Positions 1 to 9,715 of a DNA stretch of 55,203 nucleotides are shown piece after piece. The stretch comes from Pirellula staleyi DSM 6068 (GTDB taxonomy: Bacteria; Planctomycetota; Planctomycetia; Pirellulales; Pirellulaceae): contig CAMBSL010000005.1 in assembly GCA_945870455.1 (NCBI GenBank), forward strand, positions 1 through 55,203. The letters are read 5' to 3'. A model generated the notes under the pieces. It searched no databases. It had not been told where the DNA came from and saw only the letters and a list, made by a program, of their open reading frames with translations. Numbering within the stretch: the first letter of the stretch is position 1; each line of letters starts with the position of its first letter. The translations under genes were made by a program, and so were the position numbers.

Positions 1-3000
1 GTCACGACCGCACCGCTAGGGGTCGTTTCGATCGTCAATACCACCGGAGATATCACCGATGGATTAAGGCAAGACGCTTTCGGACTCAATGATAGCAAGC
101 TCAGCAGCGACTCAGTCTCGCATTTGGTCAACGCGATCAAACGGCAGGCAACCGATAGTGTGACCACGACCGTGGATGCGTTCGAAGGTTCGGTCGATGC
201 AAGCTACCGAAGCTATTGGAACATCGTTGGCAATTCCACGAACTCGAATGGCTCGTTGGAACTGACCGAGCAAGGGATCGAACTCTATCAAACCCAGGCC
301 AATGCGTATTACGCATTACCCGCTCTGAATGGATTTGCAGGCTGGGAGGGGGTTGGTTCAAACGCCAGCTCCGCCAAGCCGACGAGTTTGACGCTGTCGA
401 ACGGCACGAGCAATTCAGCCACTGCGGTGTGGAATCCAACGGAGTTGGAAATACCTTCGACGGGCAGTTTCGAATTGAGTTTCGTGTATCAAACCACTGG
501 AAGCGGCTTGGACTACGGGATCACATTAGCGTTCCAGACGCAAGGCGTCGGTGCTGTTGGGGGGGCCGGAACAGGCCTGGGATATGTCGGTATCGGAGGC
601 CCAACGGCAGCCTACCAGATCTATGCCAACAACCAATCTGGAAATACGCCAGGCTCGAACTTCGTCCTGACCAACACCTCGGGAACCTATCTTCCGACCG
701 GAAATGTGAATTTCAGCAGCGGCAATCCGATTCTAGTCCAATTGGTCTACGACGCGGAAGCCAATACGTTGACCGAGACACTCCAAGACACCGTCTCCTT
801 GAGCACCTTCTCCCGCGTTTACAATGCGGTTGATTTGTCATCGCTATTGGGAGCCAAGGCGTACATCGGATTTACGGGCAGCGATGGGCAAGGAACCAGC
901 ACGCAGACCGTTGCTGGATTTGCGTTGGCGGGAGTTGCGACCCCGGCCCAAGTCCAGTCGTACGTCGATGGACTCTACGCCAACGCGGTCGAGGTCTTCG
1001 AAGGGGAATTGGTATTTGGTCCTGACTGGGCCGATTTACCCCAGTTCTCGGCCTACGATCCTACGTATGCCTTTACCTTATCAAGTAGCGCACAGAGCCA
1101 ATTGACCGAAGGAGCGTTGACCGTCACCAATTTGTACGCGTTGCTTTCCCTCGAAGCGCTCAGCCCCAAGGGGACGCAGCAATTGGGTTCGAACGTCGAA
1201 CCTGTGATCTCGACCTCCGTGTTGTTCTTGAGCGCAGGTGGATCGATCGGACTCTATCAAGATCCGGTCGAGATCGATCTTGGTGACATCCAGACTGGAA
1301 ATCTGACGGCGTTCCAAAAAGAATTGCTGGCCCGGGCGACCTCGGCCGGTGAATTGCAGTTTGTTGGTACGAATGCCGCAGGCTCTAGGGTGGTGTATTC
1401 CTATGGCGATGAGCCACAAGGTGTCACGCCAACGGGCGTGATCGTCAAGATCGCTCGTGCGTTGAATGTCGATGTTTCGGCGTCTGGGATTGCGATGCTC
1501 GAGGCATCCGAGTCGATCAACCTCACCGAGACCAGCGGTTCGATGAATGTCCTCTATGCGACGGGTGGCAAGACAAGCCCCGTCACCCTCGAGGCCCAAT
1601 CCGGATTGCTGCCGGTGATGCTCCAAGCGTCCACTTCGGATGTAGGTTGGTCGCGTAACAGTACGGGTACCCTTGGTTATACCGGTACGAGTTCAGCGTG
1701 GACCCCGACTTCGATGACGTTGAGCAGTGCCCCTTCGAGTGGCATTTCCGCAAACGGCTTATCGCTCACTGCAGGTGGTTCGATTGGCTCGAGCGAACAA
1801 TCGCTCCTATTCAACGCCACGGGTTCTGTGAACGTTTTCTCCTTGGGGAGCGTTTGGTTACAGTCCGATTCCCCAATCCAAGTGCGTGAATGGACGGTCA
1901 AAGATGCGTTGAACCTGAATGTCGTGGGCCCAAACACGACGACCGACGCATTGGCTGGGACACGGAGCTCCTTCGAGGGCTTTGAATCCGATACGGCAGG
2001 CTGGAAGGCAGCCTCTCTCAATGGCAATGCGAATGTCGCTACGCCTGCAAACGGCTCGGAAGTTCTCACGTTGAGCACGAACGCAAATCCCAATGCTACG
2101 ACACCGGTTCTGGGTTATGGACAAGCGAGCTATACCAAGAATGCGACGGTCAGTTTCGGTGAGAAATTCCTGATTGGTTTCTTGTACCAATCGGCAGGAG
2201 TAGGAGGTCGGGTTGCACTGAACCTGGGAAATGCAAACCAAACCGGAATCGCGTTGGTTTTGAATCTTGGGGGAGCCGGTGGCACCGGCGAATGGGCGGA
2301 TTTCGTCGACACAGCCGAAATTGGAACCGCTTCGCAGGGACAGTCCTTGGGCAGCGTGGATTTGAACTCCAATCACCCGATCCTCGTGGTTTGGAGTTAT
2401 GACACCATCTCACAGATCGCTACGGCTACGTTCACCGACACGGTAACTTCACAAACTGCTACGATATCGCAGAGCGGAGTTAAATGGTTTCAACTACTCG
2501 GAAGCCGATCCGCACAGATGTCCTGGCAAGCCTTGGGTGATGGCACCACCAATCTCACGCAATCGATCAGCGAATTCCAACTGATCGATGGGCCAGTGAA
2601 TATGACAAGTGGGTCTCTAGACGTCTTCACAGAGGGTAACTTCGGGCATCCTAGTTCATTGGACCTGCAACAGTTCGATAACTGGATTGACGCAGGAACT
2701 GGCGCCAAAATTTCATCGGACTCTCTGACGATCACCGATGGGAACGGCGGTGAAGCCAATGCGTTTTGGTATCCGAACCGATTGGATTTGGTATCCACCG
2801 CAAGTTTCACTGTCGAGTTCTCCTACACGGCCGGTGGAGCAAAGCAGGCCGATGGGATCACATTCGCGCTCCAAACCGAGGGAACCTCTGCCCTCGGAGC
2901 AACGGGTGGATCCTTGGGATACACAGGGATCAGCGGGCCAACCGCAGCCTATCAAATCAACCTCTACAACGGACATGTTCAAGGCTCGAATTTTGTTGTA

Positions 3001-5163
3001 AACAACACGACCGGGACGTATTTAACCACCGGCGAGGTGTCTTTTAATTCAGGACACGCGATCCAGGTCCAGTTGGTATTCGATGCGGACAGCAACACGG
3101 TTACTGAGAATCTAACCGACACGGTCACCGGTGCAACCTTCACCCGTTCCTACAGCAACATCGATCTTTCCGAATTGTTCGGAGCCAATGTGTACCTCGG
3201 ATTCACAGGTGGTGATGGAGGAGCAACATCGATTCAGACGGTGAGCAATTTCTCGCTCAAGAGCCAAACGCCAGTCCCTGTTGCGCAGCCGATCCTGATG
3301 TTGATCAATGGAGAGGTGCAGATTTCTGCTAACGTCAGTATTGTTGCCGAGCAGGTTCTTGGAGATATTGAGGTCGGTACCATTTCCTCGCAGTCGTCGA
3401 TCGACCTGACCGCACCGTTTGGAGCGGTCGTTTCCTACCAGGCGCCTTCGAACACCGGATCGAGCGGGGATGGGGAACCATCCAGAGTTGGATTGGTCGC
3501 ACCCGATGTTGCGATCACGGCATTGCAAGGAATCGGAGTGAGTTCAAAACCGCTCGAAGTGTTTGCAGATCGGCTTTCCGGCGGAACGCGATTAAACGAC
3601 ATGGTGATACGTCACGATGCGTTTAGCGGCGACACAACTGCATCGATCCTGAAACTCATTGCAGGCGGTGTGATTCAATTCACCAGCAATAGTCATCTTT
3701 CCGTCGATGGCCAAGTCGTCGCCCAAAACGCTTTGTTCCGATCTGCGGTAGCCAATCGAGACCTTGAGTTGGCGATTGGACAGTTGAGCCATAGCTTGGG
3801 TGGGTCACTGCCGATCACGTTGGGTGGTTTTGGGAATCTCAAAATCAACGATGTGGCGAACGGGCTCGGTCGCAGTATTCAGGTCGCTCAAGGGCTCTTG
3901 GATACCCAAACCTCGAAGGTAATGCTGGGTGATATCCGGCAGCTCACGATGTCGCTCGGCGGTGGGGACGATTCGGTAAATGTGCAAGATGCTTCGGGGC
4001 TCAAAAGCTTGGGCATCGACGGCAATGAGGGAGCCGACCGATACTCGCTGGGTCGCGATGCGTGGAAGATTCCATCCATGAACATCAACGGGCAAGCTGG
4101 TGTCGACGCGCTTTTGGTCGACTTACGAACCCTAGGAGCTTGGGTCACGGCAGACTCGATCAGCACAGCGACCGGCACGATCCAACATACCGGGATTGAG
4201 AATCGGAATTTATCGAATTTAGAGGACGATTTGGGAGTGGGTTCTCTCCCTTCGATCAGTCTGCTGCAGGAGGATTTCCCAGCCAATCGGCTTTTGATCC
4301 TGGGTACCTCAGGGGCGGATTCGGTCGCAATGACTGCACAAGCGACCGGATGGCGTATCAACACGGTCTGGAATGGGCAAACGACCGAACGGCGCACCTT
4401 TGCGAGTGGACAGATTTCTGACGTGCAGTTGTTCACGCTCGGAGGTAGCGATTTCGTGACGATCCTTGGGTCGGCATCCTTGCTATTGAATCTCCAGACT
4501 GGCCGCGATGACGATTGGATCAACGTCCAGAGCGCATCGGCAACGATCACGGATCCGCACGGCAACAATTTCATATCGACCGATGGTGGTGATGATACGA
4601 TTCACACAGGCGCCGGCGATGACGAAATCGACGCCGGAGGTGGGCGTAACAAAATCACTGACGACGGTGGTTTGAATACGATCTTCACCGGCGATCAAAA
4701 CGATCAGATCTATCACGCGAATTCCGACGACACGATTCTCGCCGCCGGTGGTACCAACGACATCTGGCTCAACGGAGTCCATCAAGGATGGAGCAATCCG
4801 CGGTTGCCGATGGATGTGAATCGCGACGGACAGATCTCCCCGCTCGATGCGTTGATCTTGATCAATGAGATCAACAAGGGAGGATCAGGACGGATGCTGG
4901 GTTCTCCGGATAGCGTTAGCTACTACCTAGATCCGGACAACGATGGATTCCTTGCCCCGTTGGATGTGCTGGTGTTGGTCAACTGGTTGAACCTGTCGAA
5001 TGGAGGTGGATCGGGTGAATCCGATTCGGACCCAGCGACAGCGAATTCCAGCGATACGGGTGCGTCCGAGCAACAGCGCAATGTTGACGCTTACTTCGCT
5101 GGCTACGAAGACGACACGCAGCCCGAATCACTCAAGCGGACGCGTCGGCGGAGTGCAATTTAG
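1..5163 (+). CDS. Giant secreted/surface protein, 3' part: lectin-like repeats, Ca-binding repeats, dockerin pair
   Basis: The reading frame is open from base 1, so the 5' end lies outside the window; 1720 codons are visible. Two long segments (about nt 200-950 and 2670-3290) are clear repeats of each other and look like bacterial L-type (legume) lectin domains: both contain 'GPTAAYQI' and a 'GSNFV..NT.GTYL' stretch and end in a 'YIGFTG/YLGFTGGDG' strand. A third, degenerate copy lies at about nt 1980-2630. Near the C-terminus there are GGDD-type nonapeptide-like calcium repeats (about 4580-4760, 'GAGDDEIDAGGG'), then two dockerin-like calcium loops ('DVNRDGQISPLDALILIN', about 4810, and 'DPDNDGFLAPLDVLVLVN', about 4930). 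This architecture is typical of very large planctomycete surface proteins. The tail ends in a basic RTRRRSAI and shows no PEP-CTERM-type signal. Glycan binding and surface location are inferences from domain type. Confidence 0.85.
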   Translation, partial: VTTAPLGVVSIVNTTGDITDGLRQDAFGLNDSKLSSDSVSHLVNAIKRQATDSVTTTVDAFEGSVDASYRSYWNIVGNSTNSNGSLELTEQGIELYQTQANAYYALPALNGFAGWEGVGSNASSAKPTSLTLSNGTSNSATAVWNPTELEIPSTGSFELSFVYQTTGSGLDYGITLAFQTQGVGAVGGAGTGLGYVGIGGPTAAYQIYANNQSGNTPGSNFVLTNTSGTYLPTGNVNFSSGNPILVQLVYDAEANTLTETLQDTVSLSTFSRVYNAVDLSSLLGAKAYIGFTGSDGQGTSTQTVAGFALAGVATPAQVQSYVDGLYANAVEVFEGELVFGPDWADLPQFSAYDPTYAFTLSSSAQSQLTEGALTVTNLYALLSLEALSPKGTQQLGSNVEPVISTSVLFLSAGGSIGLYQDPVEIDLGDIQTGNLTAFQKELLARATSAGELQFVGTNAAGSRVVYSYGDEPQGVTPTGVIVKIARALNVDVSASGIAMLEASESINLTETSGSMNVLYATGGKTSPVTLEAQSGLLPVMLQASTSDVGWSRNSTGTLGYTGTSSAWTPTSMTLSSAPSSGISANGLSLTAGGSIGSSEQSLLFNATGSVNVFSLGSVWLQSDSPIQVREWTVKDALNLNVVGPNTTTDALAGTRSSFEGFESDTAGWKAASLNGNANVATPANGSEVLTLSTNANPNATTPVLGYGQASYTKNATVSFGEKFLIGFLYQSAGVGGRVALNLGNANQTGIALVLNLGGAGGTGEWADFVDTAEIGTASQGQSLGSVDLNSNHPILVVWSYDTISQIATATFTDTVTSQTATISQSGVKWFQLLGSRSAQMSWQALGDGTTNLTQSISEFQLIDGPVNMTSGSLDVFTEGNFGHPSSLDLQQFDNWIDAGTGAKISSDSLTITDGNGGEANAFWYPNRLDLVSTASFTVEFSYTAGGAKQADGITFALQTEGTSALGATGGSLGYTGISGPTAAYQINLYNGHVQGSNFVVNNTTGTYLTTGEVSFNSGHAIQVQLVFDADSNTVTENLTDTVTGATFTRSYSNIDLSELFGANVYLGFTGGDGGATSIQTVSNFSLKSQTPVPVAQPILMLINGEVQISANVSIVAEQVLGDIEVGTISSQSSIDLTAPFGAVVSYQAPSNTGSSGDGEPSRVGLVAPDVAITALQGIGVSSKPLEVFADRLSGGTRLNDMVIRHDAFSGDTTASILKLIAGGVIQFTSNSHLSVDGQVVAQNALFRSAVANRDLELAIGQLSHSLGGSLPITLGGFGNLKINDVANGLGRSIQVAQGLLDTQTSKVMLGDIRQLTMSLGGGDDSVNVQDASGLKSLGIDGNEGADRYSLGRDAWKIPSMNINGQAGVDALLVDLRTLGAWVTADSISTATGTIQHTGIENRNLSNLEDDLGVGSLPSISLLQEDFPANRLLILGTSGADSVAMTAQATGWRINTVWNGQTTERRTFASGQISDVQLFTLGGSDFVTILGSASLLLNLQTGRDDDWINVQSASATITDPHGNNFISTDGGDDTIHTGAGDDEIDAGGGRNKITDDGGLNTIFTGDQNDQIYHANSDDTILAAGGTNDIWLNGVHQGWSNPRLPMDVNRDGQISPLDALILINEINKGGSGRMLGSPDSVSYYLDPDNDGFLAPLDVLVLVNWLNLSNGGGSGESDSDPATANSSDTGASEQQRNVDAYFAGYEDDTQPESLKRTRRRSAI

Positions 5164-5175
5164 CTCGGCGGAGTG

Positions 5176-5301
5176 CCTCATCTTTACCTACATCTTTTGA
5201 TCTTGCTCCCCTCGCCCCGAAGCGGGGTGAAGGGGAGAAAACGCGATGGGATCATGCAAATCCATTGAGATTTCGAGTCGGGCGTGCTGCGAAATGTGGG
5301 T
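5176..5301. repeat. MITE-like dispersed repeat, copy A
   Basis: The 330-bp gap between the giant surface gene and the dehydratase holds one copy of a dispersed element. It begins CCTCATCTTTACCTACAT, passes a G/C-rich hairpin (ccctcgcccc-gaa-gcggggtgaagggg) and ends with a core 'aaaacgcgatgggatcatg...gcgtgctgcgaaatgtggg'. The same core is at 12665-12760 (inverted) and, more diverged, at 42635-42710. The rest of the gap (5302-5493) shows nothing I can name; the following gene has no clear Shine-Dalgarno sequence. Confidence 0.75.
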
Positions 5302-5493
5302 TCGTGTTGAGCAGCGTGGCAGGAGCCCCCTCCTCGATCGCGATTATTTCTGCTGGTTCGTGATCCGCTCGCGGTCGAGGAGTGAAACGAGTGGCGCGGA
5401 TCGTCTATCATAGCTTCTCATTCGAGCTTAGACTTTTCCCCCAATGGGTTTCCGTAAGCATGCGGAAGCTCTCCTCGCGGACATCAGCACTCT

Positions 5494-7155
5494 ATGACTA
5501 CAAACTTGAACTGGAATTCTCGGCATCTGACGAATGGATGGCAACGAGGCGTCAATGCATTTTTCTGGGGTCTGGGTTTTCAGCCTGCTGACTTCGATAA
5601 AGCCCAAATAGGAATCGGTACGCCTCTCCTAGAGGGCAACCTGTGCAATGTCCACAGCTATGCCTTGGCAAAGAGCATCCAATCGGGTTGCACCGATGCA
5701 GGCTTGATCGGATTTCCGTTTGGCGTACCTGCTGTCAGCGACAATCTCGTGCAAGGTGGTCCGGATGGAGGGGCATCGCTCGCAAGTCGCAATCAAATCG
5801 CCAACGCTGCAGATATGGTCTGTACGGCGCATCGTTATGACGCGCTCATTGGATTGCACCATTGCGACAAGAATGGACCAGGCTTTGCGATGGCGCTTGC
5901 CAGAACCAATTTGCCAGGCCTGATTGTCAACGGCGGTTCGATAATGCCTGGCTGCTATCAAGGTCGTCCAACAACGATCTTGGATGTCTATGATGCACAG
6001 GCTCGTCTTCGTGCGGGGCAAATGGATGCAGATGAGGCGGAAGCGGTTCTTCGAACAGCCTGCCCTGGTCCAGGAGGATGCGGGATCGCGGCGTCATTCA
6101 ATACGTGGGGTATCGCCATGGAAGCGATTGGCCTAAGTTTGCCAAACACATCCTCCATTCCAGCCATCGACGAGGCAAAATCATTGGACGGCTTTCGAAC
6201 AGGTGCTGCTATTCGCAAGTTGCTCGAAGGTGATATTCGTCCCCGAAACATCTTAACCCGTCCTGCGTTTCAGAACGCGATGTCTGCAATCGCAGCGGTA
6301 GGCGGCTCGACCAATGGCGTACTTCACTTGCTTGCTTTGGCGCGCGAAGCCAACGTGGAGTTCGGGCTTCGCGATATCCAATCGATTTGCCGACGAACGC
6401 CCGTGTATTGCAATTTCGCACCGCGAGGCACAGGAACCATGGTTGACTTGCATCGTTTAGGCGGAACAACCATGCTGCTTCGCCATTTGCTGACAGCGGG
6501 CGTATTGAATGGCGACTGCATGACGGTAACCGGCGAAACACTTGAAGTGAACCTGAACGCAGCCCCAGAGGTTTCGTTAGACAATGAGCTCATTGCACCG
6601 CTCGGACAACCATGGAAGGACTACGCTGATATTCAAGTCTGTTATGGCAATGTGGCTCCCGACGGAATTGTCTTTAAGGTCTCTGCGTCGGATGGAAATC
6701 AATTTTCTGGGACCGCAATCTGCTTCGACTCCGGAAAGAGTGTGACGGATGCGGCGGTAGAGAATCGAATTCGCCCAGGCGATGTGGTCGTCTTGAGAGG
6801 ACTAGGCCCGGTGGCGGCTGGTATGCCCGAGGTGCATGTGGCCGCGGCAGCGTTGTCTATGCCAGCATTGAAAGGAAAAGTGGCGCTCATTTCGGACACT
6901 CGCGTTTCGGGTGTGTCGAGCGGAGCAATCGGCGTTCATTGTGCTCCTGAAGCTGCCTTGGGGGGACCTATTGGAAAGATTCAAGATGGCGATCGTATCT
7001 TTTTTGATCTAAAGCAAGGCACCATCCATGCGGATGTTGATTTCTCGCAACGAATCGCTGCTCCGATCCGCGTTTCACATCCCAGAGGTTATCTTGCCGA
7101 CTTCGCCGCGTTGACGACACAAGCAGATCAAGGGTGCGTGAGCAAGTCGTATTAG
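5494..7155 (+). CDS. IlvD/Edd family dehydratase (dihydroxy-acid dehydratase-like)
   Basis: A 553-residue protein of the IlvD/Edd family, which dehydrates dihydroxy acids (branched-chain amino acid synthesis) or sugar acids. Iron-sulfur ligand cysteines of the [2Fe-2S] type are visible: C51 in 'LCNVHSYA', C124 in 'HHCDKNGPG' (first family signature) and C190 in 'CPGPGGCG'. The second family signature is present but altered: 'ISDTRVSGVSSGAIGVHCAP' replaces the usual TDGRFSGxTxGxxxGHxxPE, while the catalytic Ser (RVSG) and 'PEAALGGPIG' remain. Length fits the family (550-620). Because of the altered signature, a sugar-acid dehydratase role is an alternative to true IlvD. It stands alone; a strong hairpin follows the stop. 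Confidence 0.8.
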   Translation: MTTNLNWNSRHLTNGWQRGVNAFFWGLGFQPADFDKAQIGIGTPLLEGNLCNVHSYALAKSIQSGCTDAGLIGFPFGVPAVSDNLVQGGPDGGASLASRNQIANAADMVCTAHRYDALIGLHHCDKNGPGFAMALARTNLPGLIVNGGSIMPGCYQGRPTTILDVYDAQARLRAGQMDADEAEAVLRTACPGPGGCGIAASFNTWGIAMEAIGLSLPNTSSIPAIDEAKSLDGFRTGAAIRKLLEGDIRPRNILTRPAFQNAMSAIAAVGGSTNGVLHLLALAREANVEFGLRDIQSICRRTPVYCNFAPRGTGTMVDLHRLGGTTMLLRHLLTAGVLNGDCMTVTGETLEVNLNAAPEVSLDNELIAPLGQPWKDYADIQVCYGNVAPDGIVFKVSASDGNQFSGTAICFDSGKSVTDAAVENRIRPGDVVVLRGLGPVAAGMPEVHVAAAALSMPALKGKVALISDTRVSGVSSGAIGVHCAPEAALGGPIGKIQDGDRIFFDLKQGTIHADVDFSQRIAAPIRVSHPRGYLADFAALTTQADQGCVSKSY

Positions 7156-7170
7156 ATAGGGCGGGTTAGC

Positions 7171-7198
7171 CGTGCGGGTTGACCGGAAAACCCGCACG
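7171..7198. terminator. Hairpin downstream of the dehydratase
   Basis: CGTGCGGGTT (7171-7180) pairs perfectly with AACCCGCACG (7189-7198) around an 8-nt loop, 16 bases after the dehydratase stop. No T-run follows, so it may be a weak terminator or just one of the many intergenic palindromes. A diverged half-copy (tgtgggtttagccggaaaa) follows at about 7274. Confidence 0.5.
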
Positions 7199-7381
7199 AT
7201 CGCGGCAAAATGGGATTGGAATATCACTGGCATGACCTGTGAAACGTTGTGCTTTGTGGCTAAAGAGGCGGACCTGTGGGTTTAGCCGGAAAAGCGAAAT
7301 TGTAAAAGTGTTCCGTTGGTGTTAAGATCTGAGTCCGTCGTGTTACTACTCGAATCCGTGCTCGCCAACCGCAAAATAGCG

Positions 7382-9049
7382 ATGACAAAACATATTTTTG
7401 TAACTGGCGGTGTCGTCAGCTCCATTGGCAAGGGACTAACCAGTGCCTCGATCGGGATGCTACTTGAGGCCCGCGGCCTTCGGGTCCGAATGCAAAAACT
7501 GGATCCCTACATCAATGTCGATCCAGGAACGATGAGCCCCTATCAACACGGCGAAGTCTACGTTCTAGACGACGGTAGCGAAACCGATTTGGATTTAGGA
7601 CACTATGAACGATTCACGAGTGGTCCACTCACTCGCGATTCCAACTACACGACGGGTCAGATTTACCTTCGGGTCATCGAGAAAGAACGTCGTGGTCAAT
7701 TCTTGGGAAAGACGGTCCAAGTCATTCCTCATATCACCAACGAAATCAAAGAATCGATCCTTCGTCTGGCAGATGCGAACACTGATATCGTGATCACCGA
7801 AATTGGCGGGACCGTGGGAGATATCGAAAGCTTGCCATTCCTGGAAGCTATTCGCCAGTTTCCGCAAGACGTGGGCCGAGACAATTGCCTCTTTATACAC
7901 TTGACCCTAGTGCCGTACCTCAAGGCAGCAGGCGAGATCAAAACCAAACCGACACAGCATTCTGTTGGCCTATTGCGTCAAATCGGCATTCAGCCCGACA
8001 TGTTGATTTGCAGATGCGAACAAAACATTTCGCGAGAAGAACGCGAAAAGATCGCATTGTTCTGCAACGTTGCTTTTGAGGCTGTTATTGAGGAAAAGGA
8101 TCAGGATTTCTCGATTTACGAGGTTCCGCTCTCGTTGCGAGACCACAAGCTCGATGAGTTCGTCATGAAGAGATTTCATCTGACGGGGCAACCTCTGCAG
8201 CTCGAAGCATGGGACAACATGATGTTCGCGCTGCGCAATCCCAAGCACGAAATCAGCATCGCGGTGGTCGGCAAATATGCGGAGCACAAAGATGCATACA
8301 AATCGATTTACGAGGCGATCGATCATGCCGGTATTCATCACCAAGCCCAAGTGCGAGTGGCTCGGATTCAGAGCGGCGAAATCGAAGAAGAAGGGCCAGA
8401 ACGACTGCTAGCTGGCTTTGACGGAATACTAATTCCGGGCGGTTTTGGCGAACGCGGCGTCGAGGGCAAAGTCCAAGCGATCCGCTACGCACGAGAACGG
8501 AACATTCCTTTCTTTGGTATTTGTTTGGGGATGCAATGCGCCGCAATTGAATTCGGACGCAACGTCGTCGGACTCGATCGAGCCCACTCAACGGAGTTCG
8601 ACAAGGATACGCCCGCACCCATCATTTGCCTCTTGGATGAGCAACGCAAAGTGACGAACATGGGAGGAACCATGCGGCTCGGAACGCAACCCTGTATCTT
8701 GACCCAAGATTCCGCTGCTCAGACTGCGTATCATACCGACACCATTTCGGAGCGTCATCGCCACCGCTACGAGTTCAATAATGTGTACCGAACTCAATTC
8801 GAAGCGCATGGGATGCGATTCTCAGGTCAAAGCCCTGACGGTAATCTTGTTGAAATACTGGAGTTGCCATCGCAATCCTTCTATTTGGCCGTCCAATTCC
8901 ATCCGGAGTTTAAGAGCAAGCCGACCAAGTCCCATCCCTTGTTCGCAGCATTTGTCGGGGCAGCAGTCCAGCGACGAATCGGTCGCAAACAACGCAACAC
9001 TCCCCCAGAAACGACGGACCGACCTGAACCAAGTTCCCTTGCGAACTAA
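7382..9049 (+). CDS. pyrG: CTP synthase
   Basis: CTP synthase makes CTP from UTP using glutamine and ATP. The N-terminal synthetase domain starts '[18 protein letters not shown]' with the P-loop-like [10 protein letters not shown] and contains '[19 protein letters not shown]'. The C-terminal class I glutamine amidotransferase domain has 'GICLGMQCA' (nucleophile Cys) and 'FHPEF' (catalytic His and Glu). Length is 555 residues, as usual. An in-frame upstream start at 7316 would add 22 non-conserved residues, so ATG 7382 was chosen because it matches the family's N-terminus. The gene stands alone on the plus strand. Confidence 0.97.
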   Translation: MTKHIFVTGGVVSSIGKGLTSASIGMLLEARGLRVRMQKLDPYINVDPGTMSPYQHGEVYVLDDGSETDLDLGHYERFTSGPLTRDSNYTTGQIYLRVIEKERRGQFLGKTVQVIPHITNEIKESILRLADANTDIVITEIGGTVGDIESLPFLEAIRQFPQDVGRDNCLFIHLTLVPYLKAAGEIKTKPTQHSVGLLRQIGIQPDMLICRCEQNISREEREKIALFCNVAFEAVIEEKDQDFSIYEVPLSLRDHKLDEFVMKRFHLTGQPLQLEAWDNMMFALRNPKHEISIAVVGKYAEHKDAYKSIYEAIDHAGIHHQAQVRVARIQSGEIEEEGPERLLAGFDGILIPGGFGERGVEGKVQAIRYARERNIPFFGICLGMQCAAIEFGRNVVGLDRAHSTEFDKDTPAPIICLLDEQRKVTNMGGTMRLGTQPCILTQDSAAQTAYHTDTISERHRHRYEFNNVYRTQFEAHGMRFSGQSPDGNLVEILELPSQSFYLAVQFHPEFKSKPTKSHPLFAAFVGAAVQRRIGRKQRNTPPETTDRPEPSSLAN

Positions 9050-9214
9050 CGATTTTTCAACACCCATTCGGCTCGCAAAACATCATGCCACTTTTTGCCG
9101 GCAGTTTGACAACCCAACGCGTAAGCGAGGTGTGCCGCCCACAATCCCTACATGGGGACTCGCGATTGTATTGATCGTAGTTTCTGTCGTATTCAACGCA
9201 AAGTAATGTAGTTT

Positions 9215-9258
9215 GGGACCATTGTCCCGAACGAATCATCGGACGGGACATTGGTCCC
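9215..9258. repeat. Dispersed palindrome 'GGGACCAATGTCCCG', copy 1
   Basis: GGGACCATTGTCCCG (9215-9229) and CGGGACATTGGTCCC (9244-9258) form a 15-bp stem with one mismatch between pyrG and the convergent ybaB gene. A second copy with perfect arms lies at 48537-48580, including the shared 3' flank 'atcctac'. It could end transcription from both sides. Confidence 0.8.
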
Positions 9259-9333
9259 ATCCTACGGAATGGCACCTCGTGGAACGGGGCCAAATTCCAC
9301 CGAAAGATTCATGCACTTGTGCTTAGAACGGGC

Positions 9334-9690
9334 CTACTTCACCATGTTCTCCAACATTTCATTCTGGCCCGGGAACAGTTCAACGCCTCCTGTCAGCTCC
9401 TTGAACCCGCTGATATGCATTTCTTTGGACGACTTGATAGCTTGATTCATCGAGTCTTTCGTTAGCTGCTCCAGCAACACTTTGTGTTCGATAGCCATCA
9501 AATCCTCCGAAACACTGATCGATAGAACGCTTCCTAATCCATTCATTTCCACATTCACCGCCATACCCATGGAGCTAGCGTTTCCGTAAACGCGAGACGC
9601 ATCCAGTTTGGCATTGAGCAATTTCATTTGCGACCCAATTTGGGTCATGTTGCGCATGGCACTGGCTAGGTTGGTCAGATTCTTAAACAT
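9334..9690 (-). CDS. YbaB/EbfC family nucleoid-associated protein
   Basis: A 118-residue protein with the YbaB layout: an N-terminal amphipathic helix ('MFKNLTNLASAMRNMTQIGSQM'-like start), a central short beta sheet ('VNVEMNGLGSVLSISVSEDL') and a C-terminal helix with 'AIKSSKEMH'. Family members bind DNA as dimers and help shape the nucleoid. It begins 25 bp after the stop of the HtrA-like protease gene, so the two are probably co-transcribed. It is not next to dnaX/recR, the usual partners. It ends with a short extension (LFPGQNEMLENMVK). Confidence 0.85.
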   Translation of the reverse strand: MFKNLTNLASAMRNMTQIGSQMKLLNAKLDASRVYGNASSMGMAVNVEMNGLGSVLSISVSEDLMAIEHKVLLEQLTKDSMNQAIKSSKEMHISGFKELTGGVELFPGQNEMLENMVK

Positions 9691-9715
9691 GAAATCGCAG
9701 ATGTAAGTGTGTTGA

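Noticed and set aside
1081..1626. Long antisense frames inside the giant surface gene
   Set aside because: Codon bias and repeats favour the plus-strand frame; antisense frames lack starts with ribosome sites and any domain.
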